In this document: in pieces, positions 43,201 to 55,800 of the stretch
Layout: each line of letters opens with the position of its first letter
Numbering within the stretch: position 1 is the stretch's first letter
Source of the DNA: Owenia fusiformis
Lineage: Eukaryota > Annelida > Polychaeta > Sabellida > Oweniidae
Assembly: GCA_903813345.2 (NCBI GenBank)
Contig: CAIIXF020000001.1
Span: 49,493,885-49,557,884, forward strand
Length of the DNA: 64,000 bases
Direction of reading: 5' to 3'
Program-made: the position numbers and the translations under genes
Notes under the pieces: generated by a model
Told to the model about the DNA's origin: nothing
The model's input: the letters and a program-made list of their open reading frames with translations, nothing else
The model's database searches: none

Positions 43201-46197
43201 AGTTCATGCTTTATTTGTTTTTCAGTTTTTATTTTTGTCATGTATACTTATATTTTTGGTTTTTGCTTAAAGGGACACTATGCCCATCCATATATATTTA
43301 ATCCTGGTAATTTTAGCTTATACATTCCATTTGCACATGTTTTGACTCATATTCATGCATTTTTGGGGTTTGTATTAGTTAAAGTTACTAAATTTAAAAT
43401 CGTGATATTAACCTTTTTCGCTCAAAATGGCCACTCACCAGCTTATTTGAGCATTGCCCATAGTGGTAGCTTATGGTGTATGATTTCTCATATCTTTGCC
43501 CTGTGAAATGTTATTTTAAGGCTGGAATCCTGGGACCTTAAATTATAAAACTAGGCTAGGCTATAAGGTGTAGCATATAAACATTTGGATAAAGTATTCC
43601 TTTAAATGTAGATTACTGTTGATTTTGTTCATTATAGCAAGTTGAAATCTAATGAATACTCTACCTCCTTTTATTTCCCATTCTCTTATATTGTTGACAT
43701 AGCCTTGCCTTGTTTGTAAAAAGTTAATGTTAGTTTGAAATTCAGTTTAGTTTTTTAATGCAACATGGTCACAGCTTCAAAAAAACTCCTGGAGATAAGT
43801 AACATCAGATTTCAACATAACATACTCGGGTGTTTTAGATGACGAAGACTCGGATCAGAAGCAAACTATGACCTACAAGGACCGACGCCGCGAGGCTCAC
43901 ACGCATGCAGAGCAGAAGAGACGTGATGCAATCAAGAAAGGGTATGATGAACTACAACAGTTAGTCCCTACATGTCAACCGGATCAGCTGATTGGTAGCC
44001 AGAAGATGAGCAAGGCCGCAGTGCTTCAGAGATGTAAGTTCGTCTAGTCATACCAACCAACTTTCCTGCTTAAATCATAATTCGGGGATTTTGGCTCCAA
44101 TGGCTTTCTCCCAATTCTCATACAAATATCTCCTTTTTAAGGCTACCAATGGTTGGCAGGTATGACATGAAGAAAAGGGCTTGGTTTCCAATAAAAAATA
44201 CATGTAAATTTTATATAGTATTACATGTATCTTCAGTACAAATACTTGATGACTGGTATTAAAACAATCATAAGGCTGACATGTTGTCATACTAACTTGG
44301 CCAGGTTAACACATTTGTGATATTGGGCACTATATGAATCCTTAAACCAGATATTAAGACCCTTAAACCAAAAGTATTGTTTCTGTTAAAATACTGTGCT
44401 AGAAATGAACCAAAAGGGTGGAACGCCATTCAATTATATTCTGGGGAGACCACAGTTAAATTTCATTTATTTGTTCTATTACAGCCATTGATTACATGCA
44501 ATTCCTTGTCCAACAGAAGAAGAAACAAGAGGATGAAGTGGACTCACTCAGAAAGGAAGTTATGGCATTGAAGATTATGAAAGCGTATGTGTTTATTAGT
44601 TTATTTTGTAGTAGACTTACATATTACACATACAATGATACTATAAATGAAATAGTCAGAACTGTTTTTTTGTTTCAACATTTTGTGATGTGTGAAAAAG
44701 ATGCCTAATAGGCATTATAAGGATTGAGAAGCTGCATGAACTGGATTCACATTATACAATAGTATTTTTCATTCTATTTTGTAACTGTCTGTAGCACCAT
44801 GCCTGCTTTCGCTGTAATAATGACTATATTGTCAATAATTCAATGGAGACAGAAACAAACAAATAATTATCAATGGTTCTATTTCACCCAAATACAAATC
44901 CTAAATTAAAAGAAGGCGCATCGACATTCCAAAATCTGATAAAAAAAGTACGTCCTCTGATCCAAGATTTGGTTCCAAGATCCAAAATAGAGTTCTGTAG
45001 TCCTGTGTTTGGAGGATGATGTAGCATTGTCATTATGTTTCAGGAACTATGAGCACATAGTGAAGGCCCACCAGAACACACCCCAAGCAGGCCAAAATCA
45101 AGTGCCAGATGAAATCAAGTTTCAAGTGGTTTGTACAGAATTTGTGTGCCTATTTTAGCCCATTATGTAATGAATCATGCTATGAAAAAACAGATTATTG
45201 GCCAGTTAGTAGGACATCATGATACATTATACTTTAGTAATTATAATATTGATACATACAGTATCTATTTATCCTAACAATATGCTACAAATGATACGAT
45301 ACGAACAAGGAAAATGTTAATTCAGAAATTTTGAAGTTTTTAAAAGCTTGATTTGAATAACACATCTTATACAAGACATATTTCAACTCAAAGCATTTTA
45401 TGAATGAATCATCCCCAATGTTCAAATTTATGCAGAAAATGTTTCTGAACCCGAACTATAATTTAAAGTGAATGTTTTTGTGTTACAGTTTCAGCAGGTG
45501 ATGGACACATTGTTTCAGTCATTCAATGCATCAATCTCAGTGGTTAACTTTGCTGAACTATCTGGTTGTATATTCAAGTGGTTGGAGGAACATTGCAAAC
45601 CACAAGTGAGTCATTTTGTAATACAGTACACAACAATACATTTTTAGTTGTCAGTGCCTGAAATCCTTCTAATGGGCATACACACGCCCTGTGATCGGAT
45701 AGAATGAATGGAGGGGGGGTGGCGATTTCTGCAAGAAAATTCAACAAATCTCAAAGAATTATTTTTTCAAGAGAGAAATTATGATTGAATTGCTAAATGA
45801 AAAGGTGCACGGTATGGTAAAATATCTTAGGTCTTCCAATACAATAATAGCAACGTGTCATCACAATGACAAGAAAACCATTCCTTTGAAGTTTGTTTCA
45901 AAACCATCTGTTTTGTGGAGATTACATGAAGTGTGTCCCTATTGTTTTTTTGTTTTGTTTTTATTTATAAAAATAATATAAACATATTTAAATAATAGTG
46001 ATAAAGACATCCCAGGTGTTCAGTGTTAGCCCAAGATAATGAAAAAACGGATATCCCTTAACTTACTAAAATTTCTTGATGGAACTCACAACCGTATGTT
46101 GTAATGGGAAAATAAGTTTGTATTTCTTTTGTTTCAGACACTTCGAGAGTTGACTATGAATGTATTACGCCAACTTAACAACCAACTGAGTCATTAG
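40241..46197 (+). CDS. MLX: MLX (Max-like protein X), bHLH-zip transcription factor, complete, 7 coding exons
   Basis: Coding exons 40241-40309, 41884-41929, 43839-44033, 44485-44584, 45044-45128, 45489-45605 and 46138-46197 join in frame to 223 residues. The basic region (YKDRRREAHTHAEQKRRDAI) carries the His-Glu-Arg E-box contacts; it is followed by helix-loop-helix (GYDELQQLVPTC, SQKMSKAAVLQRSIDYMQFL) and a zipper (QQKKKQEDEVDSLRKEVMAL). The C-terminal half matches the dimerisation/cytoplasmic-retention region of MLX and MondoA (DTLFQSFNASISV, WLEEHCKPQTLREL, ending LRQLNNQLSH). MLX pairs with MondoA/ChREBP or Mad-type partners and regulates glucose-responsive genes. The short N-terminus (MSNQLNQSGITDEEE) resembles short vertebrate isoforms. 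The donor after 45128 is GTTTGT, weaker than consensus. AATAAA hexamers at 46285 and 46578 are candidate poly(A) signals. Confidence 0.97.
40834..40935. repeat. Degenerate short repeat in MLX intron 1
   Basis: Words like 'cataccaaatgtccaaatata' recur about four times with a spacing of roughly 30 bp, with further 'ccataccaaa' words to about 41,180. The interval lies in the first MLX intron and has no coding signal. Confidence 0.55.
42780..43094 (-). other. Unidentified open frame inside an MLX intron
   Basis: A 104-codon frame antisense to MLX within its second intron. The middle part (CAEEADELIAGMDPVLLARE, then KENLALFEVGLVD) is balanced in composition and less AT-rich than the surroundings, unlike the random frames nearby. 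It has no recognised domain. It could be an exon of a nested gene, a retrocopy fragment or a transposon remnant. The ATG choice is arbitrary. Confidence 0.3.
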
Positions 46198-49196
46198 CAG
46201 GAAAGAGGCCACTAAAGTGTGGCTGTTTTATAGATGTGTTGTATTCGCCACTTACATGTAGTTTCTTGGTGTAGATTATCAAGGAATAAAACAATGTGCT
46301 CAATATACAGGATTCTTTTCATAATCAAATACAATATCAGTGACGTTTATAGTGACATTATTTTAATCTATTGTAATCTATTTAATTTGGGTCATAGACT
46401 ATGTATTTCAATTACAAGTCTATAATCTTAAATGAAATTAAAATACCTCAAAGATGAACAGTTTTTAAAATCCTGTAAATTTGATCCATCTATTTATGTT
46501 ATGAACCTCTCTTATACACCCAAGTGTAACACATTTTTGCAGGCTCAAAGGCTTTATTATAATGTATTTGCAATGCAAATAAAATTTATTATCATGTAAT
46601 TTATTTACTTAATAAGTAGGCACAATGTATTCAAGCTTACTAGAGAGGTCTTGCTTTAAGTCTATGCCTTTTTGCTATTTTCCTAAACTTCCTTTTGGTA
46701 TATGCCTGTAATTGTATAAGCATGTTTGTATGTAGATGCACCACATTGTCAGTGTGTTTCCCACTGTTTTAAAAGTGATTCCAATATATAAATTTAAAAA
46801 AAATATGTGTAAGGGGGGTATGCAAGGGCTTGATGCTAGACTGACCTGAGAAACAGATTTATGCTTTTTTATAATGCTTATATGATAATGATAATATGTA
46901 ATTTTCATTGATTGTTTTATCTGCCTGGAAGGTTGTGCTAATTGTTTATATTTGAATATATCTTGGTATAAGACTGTCTAATGAGAACCTTTTTATTTAT
47001 TTGAAGTTCGCATTTAACTGTAGAGTACAAATTGGGTATAGCTTTCTGTAAAGTAATGAGAATTTTTGAAAACGCAAGAAGCATAATATATCTTATGGAG
47101 TATCCTGTAATTGAACATAAACAAGTTGTCATAGACTCCTTATTTAGACTTTAAAATTTGTTATACGATTACACAATTTATACTATAGTACATAAAAAAT
47201 TCCTTGAAACAGAAAATGTATAGTATTCAGTGTACTTGAATTTTTGTATGCTTTTCAAAATGATATGAGATACTGTATTGGCTCATGTTCTAGGGCTTTT
47301 CAGCAGTTCAATATTTTGATTGTAGTTAAGGTCTTTGTAATTGTTTGGTTATATTTAAAATGGACAAAACTGATGCTGGAAAATACGATTGCGCAGCTAC
47401 ATGTCAGTTGTTCTCTTTTTGAAGTGCATGGTCACAGTACTTGTGTAGGTTGATTTATGTAAATGAATGTAATACAATTGTAAATGATAGTTCATCATGT
47501 ATGCATATGGTTCATCAGTGTTTATTTAAATACACTGATCATTAGTTATGATGTACATACGCCATACATTGTCCTCATTTTCATATATGATGTAAACTTT
47601 AATGAAATACATTTTCATAAATCTATAAATACATTGAAATAAACTGTTTGTTCATTGCAATTTATTACAATTTTTAACATAATGTAGAAATCTAATCTTC
47701 AACTCCCATAATATTTTATTCAAAATCCCTAATTGATGATACATGTAAGCTGAACTGAACTGAACTGAATGTTTAATGAGATTTAAAATGTTGAAAAAAC
47801 CTTGAAAATGATAGAATTGTCATGGTATCATTATCCCACCGAATAAAGTTAGATGGGGATATATTAGAAGCCGTCCATCCGTTGTTCATCTGTTGTAGGC
47901 TATCAAAAACCATTCTTGTTTATCCTGATATTTTACAAAAAAGACCGATGAAAGGGTGAGTTTTTGATTGTTTCTGGTATATGGCGAGAGGTCCATTTTT
48001 ACCGCTAGGTCATAATTTGTTCTATTGTCTTTAATATTTTTTATGGGCCTGTTCATTGCTTTTTCAGGATTATTTCTGTATTTTTGGAGACCAATCATTG
48101 GAGTTTTGTTTTCCAATTTGGTCTGCCCCCCCCCTGGGTTGGCCCAAAATTTGAGTCCAATTTTTGGTTTCGAAATGTGCCCCCCCCCCCCTAGCTTCTG
48201 GTTCCGCCAGTGTGAACATATGCTTTTTGATGTTGATTGTTCCCTGCTAGGACTGTAAGGAAAAAATATAAGAGAAAAAGAGAAATACTATTCTAAATAA
48301 TCTAAACCTACAAACAAACATCCTTGAATGCTAATAAAGAAACCAGCAGCTCATACCATCTAAACATCACTGAACTTTTAATATCTGCACTGTCAAAAGG
48401 TAAAATTGATTGAAAATATTTATCAGTTTATGGACATGAGATATTTCTGAATCACTGCTTTAATTTACAACACGTTAAATAGACGGATAGAAATGATTAT
48501 TTCTAAATTCTATATGGTAACTATTTATCAGTATAACGAAAGTTAATTGAAGAGATTAAATGATATGTAAAGGTTTAATTCCCAATTGAATGACTTAAAA
48601 CCAGTAACAGCTTGTACATCTTTATATTGAAGATTACCTGAGTAGGCAAACCCTCCAAAATCCATGACAGTAAAACCTGTCTTATCAGAATGCCACTAGA
48701 CCAGCCAAGTGTTCAGATTGGCAGATGTTCACATTTTAAGGTGTTTAACATGGAAGTCAATGGTAGATTAGAATTGTACTGAAAGGAGTGTTCACATTGA
48801 GAGGTGTTCAGATTAGAATGTTTGGATATACTGGTTTTCTGTATTCAATGAGTTTAAAATTTTGCTCACCTCATGGAAAAATTTGGCACCAATGGAAAGC
48901 TATGACATTGAACTGTAACATCAGTTTCAAAATAGCATTTGCTCTTACAGAAATATTGGCATTGACCAATATCCTAATAAGAGTAAAATATACATTGCAA
49001 GGGGTCTTACAGTGAATGATAAAATATGTATCTTATTAATGGACAAATGCGGGGAAGTTTACCATGTTTATTTATCTTGAACACATTTGATACACAGTTG
49101 GTTTAAAATGTAAAGCCATTAACCTGTGTTATTATCCCATCAAATGAAGTCAGGGGATATAGAGAATGCTTCCATCCTTCCTGGCAATAACTCAAA
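46198..49196. other. MLX 3' UTR and intergenic sequence
   Basis: No exon is recognised after the MLX stop. Dispersed-repeat pieces are seen: 'attatcccacc...gatggggatat' at 47,830-47,890 with a relative at 49,128-49,190, poly-C tracts near 48,125 and 48,180, and the 'gtgttcagat' repeat at 48,665-48,845. Confidence 0.5.
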
Positions 49197-50819
49197 CAGG
49201 GTTCGTACACACCTGGAAATGTCAGGGAAATTGATTTATTTTTCCAGGTGCTGGAAATGTCAGGGAATTTTAAAATTGGGTCAAAAAGGGCCAAAAATGT
49301 CAGGGAATTTTGAAACAGTAGATGTGTCAGGGAAATGTCAGGGAATTTTGTATCAATGTTGAAAGAATAATGTTCCAGCAAAATACATTTTAGGGCTATG
49401 ACAGGATATAAGTAAAATCCAAAATCATCCACTTGTTTCCACAAATTGCAAATCTTTTCATTAGGGTTGGTTGAATGACATTAGATCTGGTATTGTCTAT
49501 TTGTAAGAACAGTGTGAACATTACACTGAAACCGAACAATAAAAATAATGTATAGATGATTTAATACAATTATGCTTTTTATTATGTAGTAAGCTTAGTC
49601 TTAGGCCATTCAAAGTTAATTACTGGTATATATTTCATGGTTTGATGAGGGGTTAATCTGAGGGGGGGGGGTGGGAGGTGAAAAACAAAAAAAATTCTGG
49701 GAGCTCTTTACAATGTAAAATTGTATTTATATTAAGAAGCTGTCTGTTCGACAGTCTGATCGTATGTCAGTCTTTTCAACTTTCAGGGGCTTTGCCAATT
49801 TTGAAAACCTTAGCACATGGAAGTAGGCAACCAAAATGTGTGTGGGGTACTATTAACAGTTTTTGAATTTGGTCCAAATTTTTCTTCTTGTAAAGATGAA
49901 CCCAGCATTTTACTTTGGCTCAAATTTTGTATGATGTAGCCTTAGGGACAAAGGACCTGCTCAAGAAGAAATATTCAAGATGGTCTCTGAATTCAAAATT
50001 GCCACCATTTTTTTATGAAATTTTTGATAATTTAAAGAAATTTGATTCCTGATAACACAAAATACTGATTATTTGATTTGGTATCATAGGCCTGAGCCTT
50101 TTCGTGATCTGGTGATGCTACTTGAGAAGGAATTTCTAATAATATGGTGTCAATTGTTTTGGTGTAATTTTCCCAAAAGGGAGAAGACAATAGTAATGCC
50201 AGGTTATTGCTATCATATAATGTTCACAATGATAGTATTCAATAGAAATATGTTTCATTAGGTGGGAATTGCCCCTCAAGTGAGTTGCTATTTTTCTAGT
50301 AGGATTTAGATCAAAATTTTAAAGTTTCAGTTGTCATTTGGATTCATTACAAAACATTTACAAATTATAGTTTGAAATGCTTAGAATGCATCATATACAA
50401 TTGTCAATTTTGAAAAATTTCCGGGGGTGAACCCCCGTACCCCCCTTCTGGTTTTCCTTCGCTCGCAGTGATGCAAACCCCAAAAGATGCACCTCCTTGA
50501 TACTTATTGGCTATGCCCCTGCACATGTATGTTTACCTTTGGCCTTATGCAATGTAAAATATGTAATATTAAAAATAAAATGTATCAGGAATAAATTGGT
50601 GAATAAGACTGCCTGTACAAGTAGTTAAGTCATGAGAAATGGTACTGAAGGAGAAACCCCAAATGTTTCATAATAAGCCTTTTTGTCTTGAATAATACAC
50701 TTGTTTGAGACTTTTTAGAGGGCGCGCGAGGAACATTAGATCTGGAAATTTTCTTTTTTGCCTGGAAATGTCAGGGAATTGTCAGGGAAATTCATTTTGA
50801 AAAAGGTGTACGAACCCTG
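49197..50819. mobile_element. DNA-transposon-like element, 1.6 kb, with inverted ends and a 5-bp target duplication
   Basis: The left end starts CAGGGTTCGTACAC and the right end is the inverse (GTGTACGAACCCTG). Both subterminal regions carry repeated 'cctggaaatgtcaggga' words in opposite orientation. Directly outside, TCAAA occurs at 49192-49196 and again at 50820-50824, a clean 5-bp target-site duplication. No transposase frame is visible inside, so it is non-autonomous. The superfamily is not assigned. Confidence 0.8.
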
Positions 50820-50824
50820 TCAAA

Positions 50825-52566
50825 TACCCTTCGCCAAATATTGTTTCAGTATTTTAGTTGCATCATATAAAACTGCAATATGAATATGTTTTAATGCAAA
50901 AATACATGTTACACTGATTTGGTTCAAAATCTTTTTTTTTGAAAAACATGATGGCCATAACCTTCTGCCCTGGAGGTGAAGTAGATGCTGGAGGGATCCA
51001 AGACTATTATACACTATAGATTCAAAAAACAGATGAATGACACAATAATGCTTGTTGCTTGTTTTTCAATTTTATTTACAAACTGTATTGCTTCTAATCT
51101 ACTATACACATATCACACACAAATGTATTTTACAAAATCAACATACTTTCAGCTGCACATCATTCAAATATTATGCGACCCATTGTGGCCTTTATGACCT
51201 CAACATTTTAATGTTAAAACAAAACAAGGCATTAACATGCAAAATGTCACCACCTGCCAATTGTTACAGATGCTGCCGAACACAAAAAGTCAGAGACTAT
51301 GACAATATGTCAACATTCTAGTGGTGACATAATAGCGAAACTGTTGATTCAAATATGCATTAGTCTTGCATCAAGTCCCCATTCCCGATTTTAATTCCTT
51401 TACTGTGTAAGTATCATTAAGTTAACAGGGGCTTGATACAAAACTTGTGTGTGAACTGCATCTACAGATGATTGATGCAGTTTGATCAGCTATTAACATT
51501 TTCATAAAATATATATAATAATAAAATTTAATATCTATCAATTATCTAAATATCTAAATGTACAAAAATGTAGCACCATATCGGCTGTTTTGGCAATCTA
51601 TAAAATGATTAGAATTGAACATACAGATACATACAATGATGCCAAGCTAGGACAAACCTTTTTCAAAATGCATCACATCAAAACTTCCATTGGCTTCCTT
51701 CTTGATTTTTTCAATTCATTTTTAAAATTTGTTACATTATATTTTGGTTCTTCTGTATTAACATCTGAAAGGTGGATCTTCCTAAAGAATGTATTCATTT
51801 AAGATCAAAGACCTAATGTACTGCAACCCAGATTAATTTGGAGCCTGATTTAATTGGCAAATTTGGCAATTTGAAAAATTTGCCAATACACATCTTTGTG
51901 TATAAATTGAACTTAGCCTAAGTTAAACAGCTGCCAAATGTTTAGAATTATGAGAATTCATCAAAAAGTAATAAGGTTATCTAAGTTACAGTATATTCAA
52001 TGGAAATGATACACAAATCACTTTATAACAATGAATCTCTTAAGGTATTCCATGAACGAGATGAATAGCAGTTTCATTTGTCCAAAAACTGTTCATGGAT
52101 GGACAGACAGACAGACAGCTAGACAGACAAGTGGGTGAATACTCTCACCATGTGAGGCAAAATAGAACTGTACATGTACCTACTCATGAAAGAAATTCAA
52201 CAAGAAATTCAAATAGCAAGTCTCTTGAAAATCTATCAACAATTATTCTTGTTATTTTATCAAAATAAAACAAAGCATGTATGTAAAGCACACTACCATT
52301 TACAATTACAATGTGTCTTCATTTTTCCATCATAGTTCTTCTCTAATCAATTACATATTAATTGGTAGGAAGCATAAATGCGAAAGGATGTATATGTACA
52401 TGTTGATAACAAGCATTCTGCAATAATACATATATTCTCAGTTCACATGTTACTGTGGTTGAGGCACTCAAACTGTACTAATATTATATTCACAGCTCAG
52501 CCGAAATATCAATCAAAAAATTATTCTGATGGACATCGTTTTATTTTATAATGAACATGATCAAAG
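50825..52566. other. Intergenic stretch downstream of the MyD88-like gene
   Basis: AT-rich sequence with a (GACA)n tract at 52,100-52,130. No coding exon is recognised. A minus-strand AATAAA at 52,540-52,545 lies 22 bp past the stop of the last TIR exon. Confidence 0.5.
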
Positions 52567-52835
52567 TTATTTTTTAGATTGATAACTAAGACGCCATTTT
52601 AGTACCTCAGATATTGTTCTCTTGAATTTTATTGTAGCTTTATATGAATCTGGCTTATCCATGGCAATATCTTGGGGAGTTGGCATCAGATCGAACGAAC
52701 CGAGGAGTCTGTGCCAGCTCCAGTCGAGGACGCCACTCTCACTGCTGAAATCTAGCGTACAAAGTACCCCTAAGGAGGATGGGACAAGGGAATAATGACC
52801 CAAGCTCACTAGAATCACCTTTGTCTTTGCACTCC
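52567..52835 (-). CDS. MYD88-like: Terminal exon c3: TIR second half, variant 3
   Basis: Follows a TTTGTTTTAG acceptor and enters in the phase left by the constant exon. It encodes KTKVILVSLGHYSLVPSSLG, then a CTLDF strand, and a box-3-like helix VLDWSWHRLLGSF, then an 89-residue-total end at TAA. Box 3 has SW where FW is usual. A minus-strand AATAAA only 22 bp after the stop supports its being a last exon. Its spacing most closely follows vertebrate MyD88 (PS.L..., DY/DF, W.W.RL), so it may be the ancestral end of the gene. Confidence 0.75.
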
Positions 52836-55800
52836 CTAAAACAAAGAAAAAGGAATGGTCCAATGGATTTTTGTTATTGGGGAGGCAAAGACGTAGCCTA
52901 AGAATAGTCTAGGAAAACTTAAAATAAAACTATTCGGGCAAAAAAGATTTAAATGGGAATAAGTAATACATGTATCAATTAAAAAAATTGATTTAAAATG
53001 TCTGAAATATCTGGTGAGGCCTGTCTTTTCCCTGGGTATGCCCATGGGAGGTCATATACTTTTATAACAGGATCTCGACCTCTTACACCTTGCCCTTATA
53101 AGGGGCTATCCTCCGAGGGGAAAGGCAGATGTACGCAACAGGGTGAGACAATTATCATACATCACACCTTTGGCTATTTTTGCACGCTAGATTTTACAGT
53201 ATAAACTCATTGTTTAACTCGGTTATGTGCGACCTGACTACTCCATTAGATACTCCATCATCAACTATATCAGACAACCACAGTTGAAATTCTGTTAATA
53301 TATTTCTTGGCAGATGCAACCTTTTTCAAACAGCAAAAGGGAAACCATGACTGGTAAAATATATACAAAGATTTTCAATCTACAACATACGAAATCTCCT
53401 GTTGGAGGGGAATAGATTGGAACTGAAAAATCTGACAGATGATATTTTTAATATGAGGGAATCATAGTAAATCAAAAATCCAATGAATGAAAAAGCTTGT
53501 GCTAATCTTCATTATAATATGTATGCATACTGTACATAAGGAATAGGGTTTTAAAGCAAAGGGGTTTTTCTCCAAAGTTACCAGTTACCAGTCCACCAAG
53601 AAACATGTACATAAGTGATCTAGCCTATATATAAGTGATCTGGCCTATACATAAGTGATCTAGCCTATACATAAGTGATTTAGCCTATAAACAGCAGTTT
53701 AACTAGAAAATAATGGACTTCAATAACTCTGAGCTTCTGTAAAAATAAGGGCTTTAATTATTTACACATGTAGGGTTTCAAGGTTCAACAACCTCAAATT
53801 ACAGGGTTTGAACTACTTCCAAAAAAGCACAATTCGAAAATGAGTACACTTCTTTAGCCCTGCAATTCGAGGTTAATTGCCCTTGCATTGGAGATCTCCA
53901 GTCCAAAGTTTGGAAAAGACAGATCTATACAGATGTGCTCTCTTCAGATCTGTCAAATGATGTATTGCTTTTAGAAGATACATCACTCATTTGACTCGAA
54001 CTACTTGATGAAGATGTGCTAGAGAATGGAGTAAGAATTGCTCGAATTTTTCGATTAACTGTCCTGCTGAATGTCTTCTTCCAGACATTTTTTGGCAGCT
54101 GAACAGATATCTGCACAGGTTGAATTTCAAACACATCCAAAACACGCTTCCAGAACCAATCTTCTGTCGTTGGGTTACCTTTCATTTTGTAATAATCTAG
54201 GTTGCAAAAATAGCGTCCCAGTGGAGTATCATCTTTGTCAGTCATACGTATTGGTACAATCACCTTGTTCTTGACATGGCCTAAAATAACATAGTCATTA
54301 TGTGTGTACAAGTATGTAATTTGCATTTTTGATTTCCAAGTATGCTCTAGTATGAAGCAGGTGGTACATTTGAGGAGAAAAATTTGGGGGCTTTTGAAAG
54401 GAATTGTGTTGATCATGTATTTCTGTTTAACATTTTTTCTCCCATACTGAAAGTGTTACCTGAACATGTGAAATGTTTTTCTAGCAATACATACTGGTTA
54501 TCAATAAACATGTTTTAAATTGTGTTCCCACTATTCTAAATTGCAAAATCAATCAATGCATTTATACTTGTCAGAACGTAAATTAAAACATCTGCAGATC
54601 CCATATGCTCTATTGACCTAAAAGTTAAATCACATACATATTTTTATGTTTCGGTCCGCCATTTTTACAACCTAGATTTCACAATGTGGATCCACCTTAT
54701 AGTACGTCCACTCCATATTTAGACTACCATAACTTGTTATAATAACATATCATTTTCTGCGTATATTAGAAAATTGTGTTTGTGTTGCCCTTTACAGATT
54801 ATAAGTGGTGCCCTTTACAGATTATAAGTGGTGCACTTTTATTGCTGCTGACTAGGAGGGCAACATTTTAAGCCATTTTATTTTCACTAAAGAAGCTACA
54901 TATAAAATACTATAAATGTTGCAAATCACAGGCTGTTTAAAAATTGGGGATAATTTAAAAACTATATTCTCTTACTTATCAAGCTAATGGTGTCTGGGAA
55001 TAAAAGGTATAAGGAAAGGTAACAGGAACATAAGCATAGCCATATAGCAGCCCCACTTTATATGTCATCCATGCTAAATCATTACATTTAAGGAGTTCAT
55101 ATATAGAGGTTTGTACAAGGTATTTGAAATGTTTGCGACTGGTATAAATTCTTTGTGGGTGTTTATATCACAGAATGTGGTAAAGCATGCTTAAACTATA
55201 ACAACATATAAAGCAAGTCCTGCTTTGCCTAGAAATATAGTATGTTCACATTTTAAGTCACTCCAATCAATCTGTCTGTCACCTCCATTATTTTTGAAAT
55301 CCTCACACACTACTTTTTTCAATTAAATACATTTTTATAGCATCTCAAGTATTGCTTAAATGTAAAAGATAAGAAATATAATGTAAAATGATGAATAAAA
55401 CTGCTAAAAAGCGATCGTTTCAAAGAGAAATGTTTCCCATATATAAAATATAAAATAAAATTAACAAAACTGATCAAACATAGAACTTATTGAGCATTTA
55501 AGATGCAGAAATGTCCAAATTCATTGAAACTGAAAAAAGGATGCCCACTTTTCAGTTTATGCCAGATAACCTTATAAATGAAAGGATTATCCTGATATTA
55601 AGAACTGAGGGTGATTTAGAAAATAGGCATGATATAGATCGAAAAGAGTAATTAAAATTGTTGGGTTTTTAGAAAATAGGCATGATATAGAACGAAAAGA
55701 GTAATTAAAACTGTTGGGGTTTTAGAAAATAGGCATGATATAGAACGAAAAGAGTAATAAAACTGTTGGGGTTTTAGAAAATAGGCATGATATAGAATGA

